Shown: positions 51,944-61,843, counted from the stretch's first letter. The stretch: 64,000 bases of DNA from Celeribacter arenosi (GCF_039539485.1 NZ_BAABDF010000007.1:496001-560000); one strand, 5' to 3'. A program made the numbers and translations. Notes: generated by a model not told the origin, from the letters alone.

Positions 51944-54025
51944 TTATTCCGCAGCGGAAATGTCCGGACGGAAACGGGTGTCTTCGGACACCATGAACTG
52001 GCCGCGTCGTGCTTTGCGGATTTTGCCCTTGCGCAGGAGTTGCCCAAAGGAGCGCAGGCGCTCTTCAACGGGCGTATCGGCAGGCAATGCGTCTCCGGCG
52101 AGGCGCATGATTTGCGGGCGGGTTACCGTTTCCAGACCTTCGACAAAGTTTGAATAGGCCGCAGCCGCTTCGATCACTTCTTCCAGTCCCTCGGCACCAA
52201 CCTGTTCGGCAAATTCGGCGAATCCGCCAACTGCGGCTTCATCGCTCTCGTGATCGATGTCGGCCTCTTCTGCACGCGCAAGTGCAGAGGTGGACACGCG
52301 GCGCGGGCGGATAGGTGCAATGTTCGCGCCCATTGGGGCGGATGCGGGAGAATCGATACGCTGTTCGGACACAAGCATGAGTGGCGCCAAGCGGCGCGGC
52401 TTGCTCGTCGCGTTATCAACCGGACGACGGGGGCGAACAACGCGGGCGAGATCCGCGCGGTAGGCATCCGCTTCTTCATCTTCTGGTTTAGCTTCAGCTT
52501 TGTCTGTTTTTTCGGCGCGAATTGCACCAACGGCCGCTTTCAAATGCTGGATCGCATTGCGCCGACGGGTGTTTTCGCCTTTTGCCATTTCACGGTCGGT
52601 CGCGGCCATGATACGCGACATGTCATCATCGCTTGTATCGAAAACGTTGCGCCCGTTGCCGTCTTCGCCGCCGGCTTCACCATCGGTGGGCGCAGGCGTG
52701 TCGGTGTCGGCATCCTGTGGTGCCTGCGCAACGAGAAGCAGCGGCGTGTCCGATTCCAGATCGTTTTCATCTTCGTATTCTGCGTCGGCGGCAATTGCCT
52801 CTTCGGTCTCGTCGGATTCGTCGTCAAATACATCGCCGGCGATCTGTGGGGCGTCGCTGTCATCGACAGAGGTTTGGGCCAGTTCGCGTAGCAGCGCGTC
52901 CTCGGCGTCGGTATCGAGCGAGCTATCGCCCAACTCGCGTTTCAAAACATCCGTGGTATCGTCACCGGATTCGACAACATCTGCCTTTTTCACAACGCGC
53001 GCGCTCAACCGCAGAGGGGCGTCGTCGTCAGTCAGCTTGTCGGTGCCCATGGCTTCGGCCATATCGGCTGCAAGCTCGGGGTCGGCGGGCAAATCGATTG
53101 CCTCATCCACGCTGTCGGTCAGCGCGATTGCATCTGCGGGCTCGTCATCTTCGAACGACTGCTCAGGTGCTGTATCGACGGGTGTTTCCATCGCGCGCGC
53201 AGAAATGGCTGCGAGTATATCGTCCGACGCCTCATCCGTATCATTTTCGTCAGTGTCTTCTGCCGCGTCCGGCGATTCCGCTACAGCGTGATCCGCAAAG
53301 TTAAAACCATCCGGGGCGTGGGCGTCGGCCATCTCGTCGTCTGTTTCAATCTCGCGCTCTGCGGGAGTGTCTACAGGGTCGGCAGAAACGATGGGTTTGG
53401 CCACGACGGTTTCGACAGCGTCACTCTCGACGGCATCTTCGACGTCGGCTTCTTCAAATGCAGTTTGCGCGGACGCGGCTGGCGCGGCGAAGCTCGAAGG
53501 CGCTTGCTGCTCTTCAACGTAATCGACGTCGGAGCGGCGTGCGACTGCAGCGCGGATACGCGCGAGCTTATCTGCGAGCGTCGGGGCAATTTGCGGGGCG
53601 ACTTCCGGCGCAATGGCTGCTGCAGCTGTCGCAGTCGTTGCCGCGGCGACGGGCGTGCCAACTTTGGCTGCCGCAGGTGCAGGGGCTTCAACGGCAGGTG
53701 CAGGGGAGGCAGCGCTAGGTGCCTGTGCTGTAACTGGTGCGGGCGTGTCGTCTTTCTGCTCGCCGTCCAACTGGCGAAGAACGACACCGTGGCCGTCATC
53801 TTCCATGCGGGCCTCAACACGGCGCTGGACTTCTTTCTCGGCAATGGAGTGCAACATTTGCGGGTCGGGCGTCGGAGGCTCGGCCCCAAAGTAGCGATCA
53901 TCCGCAGCAAGATCGCGGAAATACTCCGCAATGGAGCGCATGGTGGAGAAGGGATCGTCGAATCCTTCTAGCGTGCACGAAAACGTGCCGTAGGATACCG
54001 TCAGGATTTTACTATCGTTTACCAT
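51944..54025 (-). CDS. Long acidic, mostly disordered conserved protein of unknown function
   Basis: 693 residues. An N-terminal ordered part (1-75: VSYGTFSCTLEGFDDPF, AEYFRDLAADDRYFGAEPP) is followed by about 500 residues rich in Asp, Glu, Ala, Thr, then a C-terminal ordered block (about 600-693, with EEVIEAAAAYSNFVEGLETVTRPQIMRLAGD). The central part has many D/E-rich stretches and Pro-Ala repeats and is presumably disordered. The N-terminal domain is known from Rhodobacterales proteins of unknown role. No signal peptide. Divergent from thiN-like gene at 54166. Confidence 0.75.
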   Translation of the reverse strand: MVNDSKILTVSYGTFSCTLEGFDDPFSTMRSIAEYFRDLAADDRYFGAEPPTPDPQMLHSIAEKEVQRRVEARMEDDGHGVVLRQLDGEQKDDTPAPVTAQAPSAASPAPAVEAPAPAAAKVGTPVAAATTATAAAAIAPEVAPQIAPTLADKLARIRAAVARRSDVDYVEEQQAPSSFAAPAASAQTAFEEADVEDAVESDAVETVVAKPIVSADPVDTPAEREIETDDEMADAHAPDGFNFADHAVAESPDAAEDTDENDTDEASDDILAAISARAMETPVDTAPEQSFEDDEPADAIALTDSVDEAIDLPADPELAADMAEAMGTDKLTDDDAPLRLSARVVKKADVVESGDDTTDVLKRELGDSSLDTDAEDALLRELAQTSVDDSDAPQIAGDVFDDESDETEEAIAADAEYEDENDLESDTPLLLVAQAPQDADTDTPAPTDGEAGGEDGNGRNVFDTSDDDMSRIMAATDREMAKGENTRRRNAIQHLKAAVGAIRAEKTDKAEAKPEDEEADAYRADLARVVRPRRPVDNATSKPRRLAPLMLVSEQRIDSPASAPMGANIAPIRPRRVSTSALARAEEADIDHESDEAAVGGFAEFAEQVGAEGLEEVIEAAAAYSNFVEGLETVTRPQIMRLAGDALPADTPVEERLRSFGQLLRKGKIRKARRGQFMVSEDTRFRPDISAAE

Positions 54026-54165
54026 GCCAAAACTCGCTTTCTGCTCTTGCTCAGCAGGTTCATATTTACCATCAATTGGTTCGAAAATGAGAACAGAACA
54101 AGGAAATTGGCGTGATTTTTTCCTGTCCGAAATGTGGCAGTGGCGCGTAAGGACAACTTATCAAA

Positions 54166-54837
54166 ATGACGATTCCAATCGTAACTACCTGTAATTACGT
54201 CACTCTTGTCGGTGGTGGTGATCTTGAGTCGACCACTCTTAACGACGTTTTGAAAATTGCGCCGTATTTGGTTGCGGCGGACGGAGCCGCCGATGTTGCG
54301 CTGTCTTTCAATGCAATCCCCGAGGCCGTGATCGGTGACTTTGACAGCCTTAGCGCAGACGCGCGCGAAACCATACCACAAGACCGGTTTTTCCACATTG
54401 CCGAGCAGAATAGCACGGATTTCGAGAAATGTCTGAGCCGTATCGAAGCACCTCTCGTGCTTGCTTTGGGGTTCATGGGCGCGCGGTTGGACCACGAGTT
54501 GGCGGTATACAGCGTGTTGATGCGTTATCCGGAACGTCGCTGCATTGTGGTTGGCGAATGCGATATCTGTCTGCATGTGCCCGAGGGCATCTCTCTGGAG
54601 CTCGCCCCCGGGACGCGCGTTTCATTGTTTCCACTTGGGCAGGTTACAGGAAAATCGACGGGCCTGCGATGGCCTATCGAGGGCATCGAATTTGCGCCCA
54701 ATGGTCGCATCGGGACGTCGAATGAAGCAACGCAGGCACGGGTTACCCTCGATTTCGCTGGCCCCGGAATGCTTTTGATACTCCCCCGTCACTGTCTTGG
54801 GGCCGTGATTGCAGCCATTGCGCCCTCTCAAGAGTGA
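54166..54837 (+). CDS. thiN: Thiamine pyrophosphokinase
   Basis: 223 residues. ATP/thiamine-site motifs: VAADGAADVALSF, VIGDFDSLSADAR (the DFDS acids) and NSTDFEKCL, then GFMGARLDHELAVYSVL. Converts thiamine and ATP to thiamine pyrophosphate. No TPP riboswitch is seen upstream. Confidence 0.9.
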   Translation: MTIPIVTTCNYVTLVGGGDLESTTLNDVLKIAPYLVAADGAADVALSFNAIPEAVIGDFDSLSADARETIPQDRFFHIAEQNSTDFEKCLSRIEAPLVLALGFMGARLDHELAVYSVLMRYPERRCIVVGECDICLHVPEGISLELAPGTRVSLFPLGQVTGKSTGLRWPIEGIEFAPNGRIGTSNEATQARVTLDFAGPGMLLILPRHCLGAVIAAIAPSQE

Positions 54838-54962
54838 GCAATCCGGCTAGGGGGCGAAATCGCGCAGCAATAGTTCTTCACGCGCGGGAATTTGCCCTAT
54901 CCACCGCCGAGGCCCTTCGCCTATAAGCGGGCAAAGAGTCACGCCAGATTGGGGAAATCATC

Positions 54963-55745
54963 ATGTCCGAGGCACTCCCGCCCATCGATACCGCCAAATT
55001 TGTCGCCGCCAAGAAAGCGGTCGAATACGTGGAAGACGGGATGAAACTCGGGCTGGGCACGGGATCGACCGCGGCCTGGATGGTTAAATGCCTAGGCGAG
55101 CTTGTCCGCGACGGTCTGAACGTTGTCGGGGTGCCGACATCCACGCGCACGGCTGAATTGGCCCGCACCCAAGGGATCAAGATCACGACACTCGATGAGG
55201 CAAAATGGCTCGACCTGACCATCGATGGTGCTGATGAGTTTGATGGCGAATTGAACCTCATTAAGGGGGGCGGTGGTGCGCTTTTGCAGGAAAAAATCGT
55301 CGCGACGGCCTCTGATCAGATGATTGTGATTTCCGATGTCTCCAAACAGGTGGATCGTCTCGGCGCTTTCCCGTTGCCCGTCGAGGTCATTCCGTTCGGC
55401 ATGAAAATCACTCAGGCGCTGATCGAGGAAACGTTGGTGTCGATGGATGTCGCGGGCCAGAAAGTGACGCCGCGCATGGACGGGCAGGCGCTCTATGTCA
55501 CGGATGAGGGGAACCATATCCTCGACCTCCACCTCCAGCGAATTGGCAACGTGCGTCAACTTGCGCTTGTGCTCAACCAGATCCCCGGCGTGGTCGAGAA
55601 TGGTCTGTTTGTCGATATCTGCGACAAGGTAATCATCGGGCACAGCGACGGTCGTGTGCAAACGCGCGATATCGTGACGGGCGAGGTACAGGACGAGCAA
55701 ATCGGCCAAGACGATGCCGGAAATATCTTCAGCGATATCGGCTAG
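54963..55745 (+). CDS. rpiA: Ribose-5-phosphate isomerase A
   Basis: 260 residues. Conserved: GLGTGSTAAWMVKCLGE, TIDGADEFD and LIKGGGGALLQEKIVA. Interconverts ribose 5-phosphate and ribulose 5-phosphate. GGGGAAA lies before the start. Followed by gor in 100 bases. Confidence 0.96.
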   Translation: MSEALPPIDTAKFVAAKKAVEYVEDGMKLGLGTGSTAAWMVKCLGELVRDGLNVVGVPTSTRTAELARTQGIKITTLDEAKWLDLTIDGADEFDGELNLIKGGGGALLQEKIVATASDQMIVISDVSKQVDRLGAFPLPVEVIPFGMKITQALIEETLVSMDVAGQKVTPRMDGQALYVTDEGNHILDLHLQRIGNVRQLALVLNQIPGVVENGLFVDICDKVIIGHSDGRVQTRDIVTGEVQDEQIGQDDAGNIFSDIG

Positions 55746-55848
55746 GTCCGAGCGCGCACACCCCCTATCCACGAAGCCAAGCCTTTCCCTTTTACAACTA
55801 AACGCCTACTTCTGTCGCAAATGAATGCTCGACAGGAAAGGCGCCCCC

Positions 55849-57210
55849 ATGGCTTTTGATTACGACCTCTTTGTTATTGGTGGCGGATCCGGTGGGGTAC
55901 GTGCCGCGCGCATCACCTCTCAAGGCGGTGCGAAAGTTGCCATGGCCGAAGAGTTTCGCATGGGCGGCACCTGCGTCATTCGGGGCTGCGTCCCCAAAAA
56001 GCTGATGGTCTTCGCCTCGCAGTATTCGGCTGCTGCACAGGAAGCGAAAGAATACGGATGGGACATCAAGCTGGGAAAATTCGACTGGCCGTCGTTCCAG
56101 TCCCGTTTGTCCGCAGAGCTGTCGCGTCTTGAAGGCATTTACACCAAGAACGCGGACAATGCGGGTGTCGAGATTTTCCACCAGCGGGCCGTGATCGTCG
56201 ACCCACATACTGTGCAGCTTGCCGATGGCACCCAGAAAACCGCGAAACATATCCTTGTCGCGACAGGCGGTTACCCGTTCAAACCCGACAACGTGCCGGG
56301 AATTGAGCACGCACTGACCTCGAACGAGGTCTTTGATCTTCCGGAGCTGCCAAAGCGCATTCTGATCGTCGGCGGCGGCTATATCGCCTGCGAATTTGCG
56401 TGTATTTTTAACGGACTGGGGTCCGAGGTCACCCAGTATTACCGCGGTGCACAAATCCTGCGCGGGTTTGACGATGAAGCGCGCGGGCACATCGCGGAAC
56501 TGATCACGGAGCAGGGCGTAGACCTGCACGTGGGCACGGATGTCGAGCGGCTCGAAAAGCGCGACGACGGCATCTGGGTCAAAGCAACAGATGGGCGTGA
56601 GGCGGTCTTTGACGCCGTGCTCTATGCGACCGGTCGCAAACCCAACACGGCTGGTTTGGGGCTGGAGGCCGCAGGCGTTGACACGGGGCGGGCGGGCGAA
56701 ATTGTCGTGGACGATTATTCTCAAACCAACATCCCGTCGATTTACGCGGTAGGGGACGTGACCGACCGTGTCCAACTGACGCCCGTCGCGATTCGTGAAG
56801 CCGTGGCGTTCCATGAGACCGTGTTCAAAGGCATCCCGACAAAACCTGATCACACAAACGTGCCCTCAGCGATCTTTACCCAACCCGAATACGGCGCGGT
56901 TGGCATGACCGAAGAGCAGGCGCGTGACGACCGCCCCGTCGAGGTCTACTGCGCTGCTTTCCGTCCGATGCAGAACGCCTTCATCGGCAAAAACGAACGT
57001 GTGCTGTTCAAGCTGATCGTGTGTCGCGAAAGCCGTCAGGTTCTCGGATGTCACATCATTGCGCCGCACGCGGGTGAAATGATCCAGCTGGCGGGCGTGG
57101 CCGTAAAACTCGGTGCGACCAAGGAACAGTTTGATGCAACGGTGGCTGTTCACCCGACCATGGCAGAGGAAATCGTCCTCATGCGGTCGCCAACGCGCGT
57201 GCATGAATGA
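55849..57210 (+). CDS. gor: Glutathione-disulfide reductase
   Basis: 453 residues from MAFDYDL. FAD motif IGGGSGGVRAAR, redox pair Cys42 and Cys47 in GGTCVIRGCVPKK, NADPH motif GGGYIACEFACIFNGLG, and the C-terminal HPTMAEE with the catalytic His. Reduces GSSG with NADPH. Start set by ACAGGAAAGG upstream; a longer N-terminus to 55825 is possible. Confidence 0.96.
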   Translation: MAFDYDLFVIGGGSGGVRAARITSQGGAKVAMAEEFRMGGTCVIRGCVPKKLMVFASQYSAAAQEAKEYGWDIKLGKFDWPSFQSRLSAELSRLEGIYTKNADNAGVEIFHQRAVIVDPHTVQLADGTQKTAKHILVATGGYPFKPDNVPGIEHALTSNEVFDLPELPKRILIVGGGYIACEFACIFNGLGSEVTQYYRGAQILRGFDDEARGHIAELITEQGVDLHVGTDVERLEKRDDGIWVKATDGREAVFDAVLYATGRKPNTAGLGLEAAGVDTGRAGEIVVDDYSQTNIPSIYAVGDVTDRVQLTPVAIREAVAFHETVFKGIPTKPDHTNVPSAIFTQPEYGAVGMTEEQARDDRPVEVYCAAFRPMQNAFIGKNERVLFKLIVCRESRQVLGCHIIAPHAGEMIQLAGVAVKLGATKEQFDATVAVHPTMAEEIVLMRSPTRVHE

Positions 57211-57333
57211 GATCACTTTGACGGGTTGCTACGCCTGCTCCCTTGTAAAGCGGGACCGAAAAGAACAGTTTAACCTCTGACACGGCTGCGCTATCCAACG
57301 GCGTGCCACACTTTAGGAGAGGAACCCATCTTC

Positions 57334-58479
57334 ATGGCGAGTAACAACGGCGGCCCTTGGGGCGGCGGTGGAAACCGCGGCGGCTCCGGAGACGATGACC
57401 GTAACCGTCCGGGACCGGGAAACCGACGTCCGGGCGATCAACCCCAGATTCCGGAAATTGACGAAATGCTGAACCGCGGCAATGAGTACCTCAAGGTGCT
57501 CATGGGCGGGCGCGGCGGCGGAGGGTCGTCCAACGGCCAACGCGGCGGCTCCGGCGGCCCGCGTTTTTCGAAGGGCACTCTGGTGTTCGCCCTTTTGGCC
57601 GCAGTCGGCCTTTGGGCTGTTTCGTCCTTTTACCGCGTGAACCCCGAAGAGCAGTCAGTCGAGCTCTTTCTGGGCGAGTTCTCGCAGGTCGGGAATTCGG
57701 GTCTGAACTTTGCGCCATGGCCGGTGACCACCTACGAAAAGGTCAACGTCACAGGCGAGCGGACGGAAAACATCGGCATGGAAGCCTCGGGTGACAGCGG
57801 TCTGATGCTGACAACCGATGAGAACATCGTCGATATCGACTTCCAGGTTGTCTGGAACATCTCTGACGCGGCTCGATTCCTCTTTAACCTTGCTGACCCG
57901 CGTCAGACGGTTCAGGCGGTTTCAGAGGCTTCGATGCGTGAAATCATTGCCGCATCCGAGCTGTCGCCGATTCTCAACCGGGATCGTGCAATCATCGCGC
58001 AGCGTGCGATGGAGCTGATCCAGGTCACCCTCGATAGCTACGATGCCGGCATCAACGTCGTTCGTGTCAACCTTGCCAAGGCCGACCCGCCGCGCGAGGT
58101 CATCGACGCCTTCCGCGACGTGCAGGCAGCTGAGCAGGAACGTGATCGTCTGGAACGTCAGGCTGACGCATATGCAAACACGGTTCTCGCCGGTGCGCGT
58201 GGTTCGTCTGCCCAGATCCTCGAAGAGGCCGAAGGGTATCGTGCCCGCGTCGTCAACGAAGCACAGGGTGAAGCGAGCCGTTTCTCGGCCGTTCTGCAGG
58301 AATACCTCCTCGCCCCAGAAGTGACGCGTAAACGCCTCTACCTGGAGACCATCGAAGAGGTCTACGGCAACGTCGACAAGATTATTCTGGATCAGAACGG
58401 TGGCGACGGCGGTCAAGGCGTTGTGCCTTATCTCCCGCTTAATGAATTGCGCCGTTCTACGACCGGAGGGAGCAACTAA
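57334..58479 (+). CDS. hflK: HflK, FtsH protease modulator
   Basis: 381 residues. Gly/Arg-rich cytoplasmic N-terminus (1-70), one transmembrane helix (about 83-97), then the SPFH band-7 domain and a coiled-coil tail. Forms with HflC a ring around FtsH. Stop and hflC start overlap (TAATG). Confidence 0.95.
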   Translation: MASNNGGPWGGGGNRGGSGDDDRNRPGPGNRRPGDQPQIPEIDEMLNRGNEYLKVLMGGRGGGGSSNGQRGGSGGPRFSKGTLVFALLAAVGLWAVSSFYRVNPEEQSVELFLGEFSQVGNSGLNFAPWPVTTYEKVNVTGERTENIGMEASGDSGLMLTTDENIVDIDFQVVWNISDAARFLFNLADPRQTVQAVSEASMREIIAASELSPILNRDRAIIAQRAMELIQVTLDSYDAGINVVRVNLAKADPPREVIDAFRDVQAAEQERDRLERQADAYANTVLAGARGSSAQILEEAEGYRARVVNEAQGEASRFSAVLQEYLLAPEVTRKRLYLETIEEVYGNVDKIILDQNGGDGGQGVVPYLPLNELRRSTTGGSN

Positions 58480-59372
58480 TGAAACGTTTGCCCTATATTT
58501 TCGTCGCCCTCATCATCCTCGCGGTGGTGTTCCTGTCCTCGATCTACATCGTGGACGAACGTCAAAAGGCATTGGTTCTGCGATTTGGTCAGATTCAAAC
58601 CGTCAAGGAAACGCCGGGTCTCGGGTTTAAATGGCCGGTGATTGACGACGTGGTGTTCTACGACGACCGCATCCTGTCGCTCGATACAGCCGCGACCGAG
58701 GTTACCCCTTCGGATGATCGCCGCCTCGTGGTCGACGCCTTTGCACGCTACCGGATTTCGGACGTTGTCCGTTTCCGCCAAGCGGTCGGTGTCGGTGGTG
58801 TCCGTTTTGCGGAAGATCGCCTCGAAGGCATTCTCAACGACAGAATTCGCGCCGTTCTCGGTGCGGACGGTGTGACATCCAACACCATTCTGTCGGCGGA
58901 ACGTGCGTCCCTGATGCAGGAAATCACACGTCTGGCGCGCCAGCAGGGAGATGCCCTCGGTGTCGAAATCCTCGACGTGCGGTTGAAGCAAACCAACCTT
59001 CCGGACCAGAACCTTGACGCAACCTTCGCACGTATGCGGGCAGAGCGGGAACGTGAAGCAGCCGACGAGCGGGCGCGTGGTGAAGAAGCCGCACAGCGCG
59101 TACGTGCGCAGGCTGACCGGACCGTGGTCGAGCTTGAATCCGACGCATCTCGTGCTGCCGAAATCACCCGTGGTGAAGCGGACGCTGCACGTAACCGTAT
59201 CTTTGCAGAGGCCTTTGGCGCCGATCCCGAGTTCTTCGAGTTCTACCGCTCTTTGAACGCTTATCGTGAGGGCCTGAAGGGTAACAACACGACCATGGTG
59301 ATCTCGCCAGACAGCGAGTTCTTCGATTACCTCAAATCCGACCGTGGGCGTGCCGCGCCAGCGTCACAATAG
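58479..59372 (+). CDS. hflC: HflC, FtsH protease modulator
   Basis: 297 residues. N-terminal signal anchor (about 6-25), SPFH domain with YIVDERQKALVLRFGQI, and a helical segment rich in RAERERE and AQADR. Works with HflK. Followed by the DUF2065 gene at 13 bases. Confidence 0.95.
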   Translation: MKRLPYIFVALIILAVVFLSSIYIVDERQKALVLRFGQIQTVKETPGLGFKWPVIDDVVFYDDRILSLDTAATEVTPSDDRRLVVDAFARYRISDVVRFRQAVGVGGVRFAEDRLEGILNDRIRAVLGADGVTSNTILSAERASLMQEITRLARQQGDALGVEILDVRLKQTNLPDQNLDATFARMRAEREREAADERARGEEAAQRVRAQADRTVVELESDASRAAEITRGEADAARNRIFAEAFGADPEFFEFYRSLNAYREGLKGNNTTMVISPDSEFFDYLKSDRGRAAPASQ

Positions 59373-59385
59373 GGTAGTCTAACCG

Positions 59386-59583
59386 ATGGGCTTCGCGATC
59401 CTCGCGATCGGTTGCGTACTATGTGTAGAGGGGCTGGTGCTTGCACTGGCCCCTTCGCGTTTGGAGGACATTATCCTCTACCTGGCGCGCATTTCGTTCA
59501 ACACACGGCGACGGATCGGCCTTTTTGCCCTTGCGCTGGGCATACTGTTCGTGTGGCTCGGGCGGGGGCAACTCGGCCTGTGA
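59386..59583 (+). CDS. DUF2065 small membrane protein
   Basis: 65 residues with two hydrophobic segments. The block LAPSRLEDIILYLARIS and GLFALALGILFVWL fits DUF2065, usually encoded after hflC in alphaproteobacteria. Function unknown, probably part of the HflKC/FtsH membrane unit. Confidence 0.85.
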   Translation: MGFAILAIGCVLCVEGLVLALAPSRLEDIILYLARISFNTRRRIGLFALALGILFVWLGRGQLGL

Positions 59584-59777
59584 CATCCGATCCATGACGA
59601 GGCTAGTGGTGCAATGCTGGGTAGTCGCCCCAACCTGACATACCATCACAGGCGTCACGCAATTCTCACGCTCTCTTGAAACAACGCGACTGGCATTGAG
59701 TTGTCGCAGGGAAGGCTTACATTTACGCCAATCATATCAGCGCGACTATTCGCGCGCCCCAATCGGAGGAACAACGA

Positions 59778-61256
59778 ATGATAAAGGCACACGCCATGAT
59801 GATAGATCAGGGCACGGACGTCCGGCATATGCGCGGAATGGTCACGGCGCTGCTCGCGGCGTTTGCGCTCTTCGCTGCAACACTGGCAGGCGATGCGCGC
59901 GGCGCACCGGAGAGCTTTGCCGATCTGGCCGATAAAGTCAGCCCGGCCGTGGTGAACATCACGACCACCACCGTCGTAGAGGCCCCGACCACCACTCCCG
60001 GTCCGGTCGTTCCCGATGGCTCTCCTTTCGAAGATTTTTTCCGTGACTTCATGGACCGCAATGGTCAGGCGCCGAATGCGCCGCGCCGGTCGTCGGCCTT
60101 GGGCTCCGGATTTGTGATTTCCGAAGACGGATACATCATCACCAATAACCACGTCATCGAGGGTGCGGATGAAATCGAAATCGAGTTTTTCGAGGAATTC
60201 ACACTGCCCGCCACGCTCGTCGGGACCGACCCGAAAACCGACATCGCGGTGCTCAAGGTTGACACCGATACACCCCTGAAATTCGTAACGCTCGGCAACA
60301 GTGATGAAGCCCGCGTAGGCGACTGGGTCATGGCCATGGGCAACCCCCTCGGTCAGGGTTTTTCCGTCTCCGCAGGGATCGTTTCCCAACGCGGACGCGC
60401 GCTGCAGGGCGCATATGACGACTTCATTCAAACCGATGCGGCGATCAACCGTGGTAACTCCGGTGGTCCGCTGTTCAATATGGACGGCGAAGTCATCGGC
60501 GTGAACACAGCCATCCTGTCGCCGACGGGCGGCTCGATCGGGATCGGGTTCTCTATGGCCTCGAATGTCGTGGCCAACGTTGTGGATCAGTTGATCGAGT
60601 TCGGTGAAACCCGTCGCGGCTGGCTCGGTGTGCGTATTCAGGATGTGTCCGAGGATGTCGCAGAAGCCATGGGTCTTGAGATCGCGCGCGGTGCTCTCGT
60701 CACCGATGTTCCTGAAGGTCCCGCAATGGAGGCCGGCATGAAAAGCGGTGACGTGATCCTGAGCTTTGATGGCACGCAAGTGGATGACACACGCGGCCTC
60801 GTGCGCACCGTGGGTGACACCGCTGTGGGCAAAGCAGTCGATGTCGTGGTGTTCCGCGATGGCAAAGAGGTCGACCTCTCGGTGACGCTCGGTCGCCGTG
60901 AAGAGGCCGAAAACGTCGCCTTTCCGGCAGACGAAGCCCAACCTGAGGCACCTGCGCAGATGCAGATGATGGGCCTCACGCTGCAGCCTCTGGATGATGC
61001 GCTGCGCGAGCAGTTGGGTGTGTCTGCGGGCACTGACGGCCTCGCCGTTGTCGAAGTTGATGAAAATGCGGAAGCCTTCGCCAAGGGCCTGCGGGCCGGT
61101 GACGTGATCACCGAAGCCGGTCAGCAAAAAATCGCAACCGTGAGCGATCTGCAGGCGCGGGTCGAGGAGGCACGTGAAGCTGGTCGCAAGACTGTGTTGC
61201 TTCTGGTGCGCCGCGCAGGCGAGCCCCGTTTCGTCGCGCTCGGCGTCGGCGAATAA
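59778..61256 (+). CDS. Periplasmic serine endoprotease DegP/DegQ-like
   Basis: 492 residues. N-terminal signal or anchor (about 20-42, ends ARG/A), trypsin-like triad His125 (TNNHVIEG), Asp155 (TDIAVLK) and Ser228 (GNSGGPLF), then two PDZ domains (about 290-375 and 400-490). Acts in envelope protein quality control. Strong GGAGG ribosome binding site. Last gene of the hflKC cluster by position, with a 195-base gap that may hold its own promoter. Confidence 0.95.
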   Translation: MIKAHAMMIDQGTDVRHMRGMVTALLAAFALFAATLAGDARGAPESFADLADKVSPAVVNITTTTVVEAPTTTPGPVVPDGSPFEDFFRDFMDRNGQAPNAPRRSSALGSGFVISEDGYIITNNHVIEGADEIEIEFFEEFTLPATLVGTDPKTDIAVLKVDTDTPLKFVTLGNSDEARVGDWVMAMGNPLGQGFSVSAGIVSQRGRALQGAYDDFIQTDAAINRGNSGGPLFNMDGEVIGVNTAILSPTGGSIGIGFSMASNVVANVVDQLIEFGETRRGWLGVRIQDVSEDVAEAMGLEIARGALVTDVPEGPAMEAGMKSGDVILSFDGTQVDDTRGLVRTVGDTAVGKAVDVVVFRDGKEVDLSVTLGRREEAENVAFPADEAQPEAPAQMQMMGLTLQPLDDALREQLGVSAGTDGLAVVEVDENAEAFAKGLRAGDVITEAGQQKIATVSDLQARVEEAREAGRKTVLLLVRRAGEPRFVALGVGE

Positions 61257-61276
61257 GTCTTCTCCAGCGAGTGAAC

Positions 61277-61302
61277 AGGGCGGTCGCAAGGCCGCCCTTT
61301 TC
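61277..61302 (+). terminator. Intrinsic terminator of the degP-like gene
   Basis: AGGGCGG / CCGCCCT, 8-base loop, followed by TTTTCG; 20 bases after the stop. It is also the region just after the convergent DnaE2-fragment gene. Confidence 0.8.
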
Positions 61303-61308
61303 GTTTGT

Positions 61309-61704
61309 CTAGCCGTCGGTTGGCGAACTGATGGGGCCCGTGTCGGTCAACAAGCTATCGAGCATATAGGAGATATCTTCAATCTGCTCGGCAATGACAT
61401 GTGCCACCCCGTTCTGGCGCTCCAACTTCCCGCTCACCCGTAGCATCCGCCCCGCGATAACCGCGCGCCTGTTGGCCAGAAACATCTTTCGCCAGACCAC
61501 CACATTGGCGATGCCGGTCTCATCCTCCAACGTTATGAAAATGACCCCCTTTGCTGTGCCCGGACGCTGACGCACGAGGACGAGCCCCGCCACCGTGACA
61601 CGGGCCCCTGCAGGCGGACGCCCGAGCCACGCATGTGGAATGGCCACCGGCGGGCGTGGCCACATATTTGGGTGGGGACTTTGCTTACTGTAGATTGACG
61701 ACAT
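61309..61704 (-). pseudogene. C-terminal OB-fold fragment of error-prone DNA polymerase DnaE2, LexA-boxed
   Basis: 131 residues from the ATG at 61704. Residues about 35-110 match only the C-terminal OB-fold of DnaE2: VTVAGLVLVRQRPGTAKG, FITLEDETGIANVVVW and GKLERQNGVAHVIAEQIEDIS, ending in a DnaE2-like tail. A full DnaE2 has over 1000 residues; PHP, palm, thumb and finger parts are absent, and no frame upstream extends the match. It has a perfect LexA box 22 bases upstream of the start, so it may still be expressed as a small SOS-induced OB protein. It is probably a truncated remnant of an imuA-imuB-dnaE2 cassette; a functional small protein is the alternative. Confidence 0.7.
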
Positions 61705-61725
61705 GACACGCTGCACATTGGGTAA

Positions 61726-61740
61726 GAACAAACATAGAAC
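61726..61740 (-). promoter_or_regulatory. LexA box in front of the DnaE2 C-terminal fragment
   Basis: GAAC-AAACATA-GAAC on the plus strand, i.e. GTTC-TATGTTT-GTTC toward the gene. On that strand a TTGCGT-N16-TATGTT promoter fits, with the -10 inside the box. Confidence 0.85.
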
Positions 61741-61843
61741 ATGATGCCTCGAACGCAACCCTGCGTGAATTCGGCGCCTCGCCTCTTTAATCCTGCGAAA
61801 ACCCGCGATAAGCCTGACGGGACCCGAAACGTGAGAGAATACG

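Noticed and set aside
59655..61289. 544-codon minus-strand frame over the degP-like gene
   Set aside because: Shadow of the DegP reading frame (catalytic triad and PDZ motifs are on the plus strand). The His/Arg/Asp-rich translation is typical of antisense frames.
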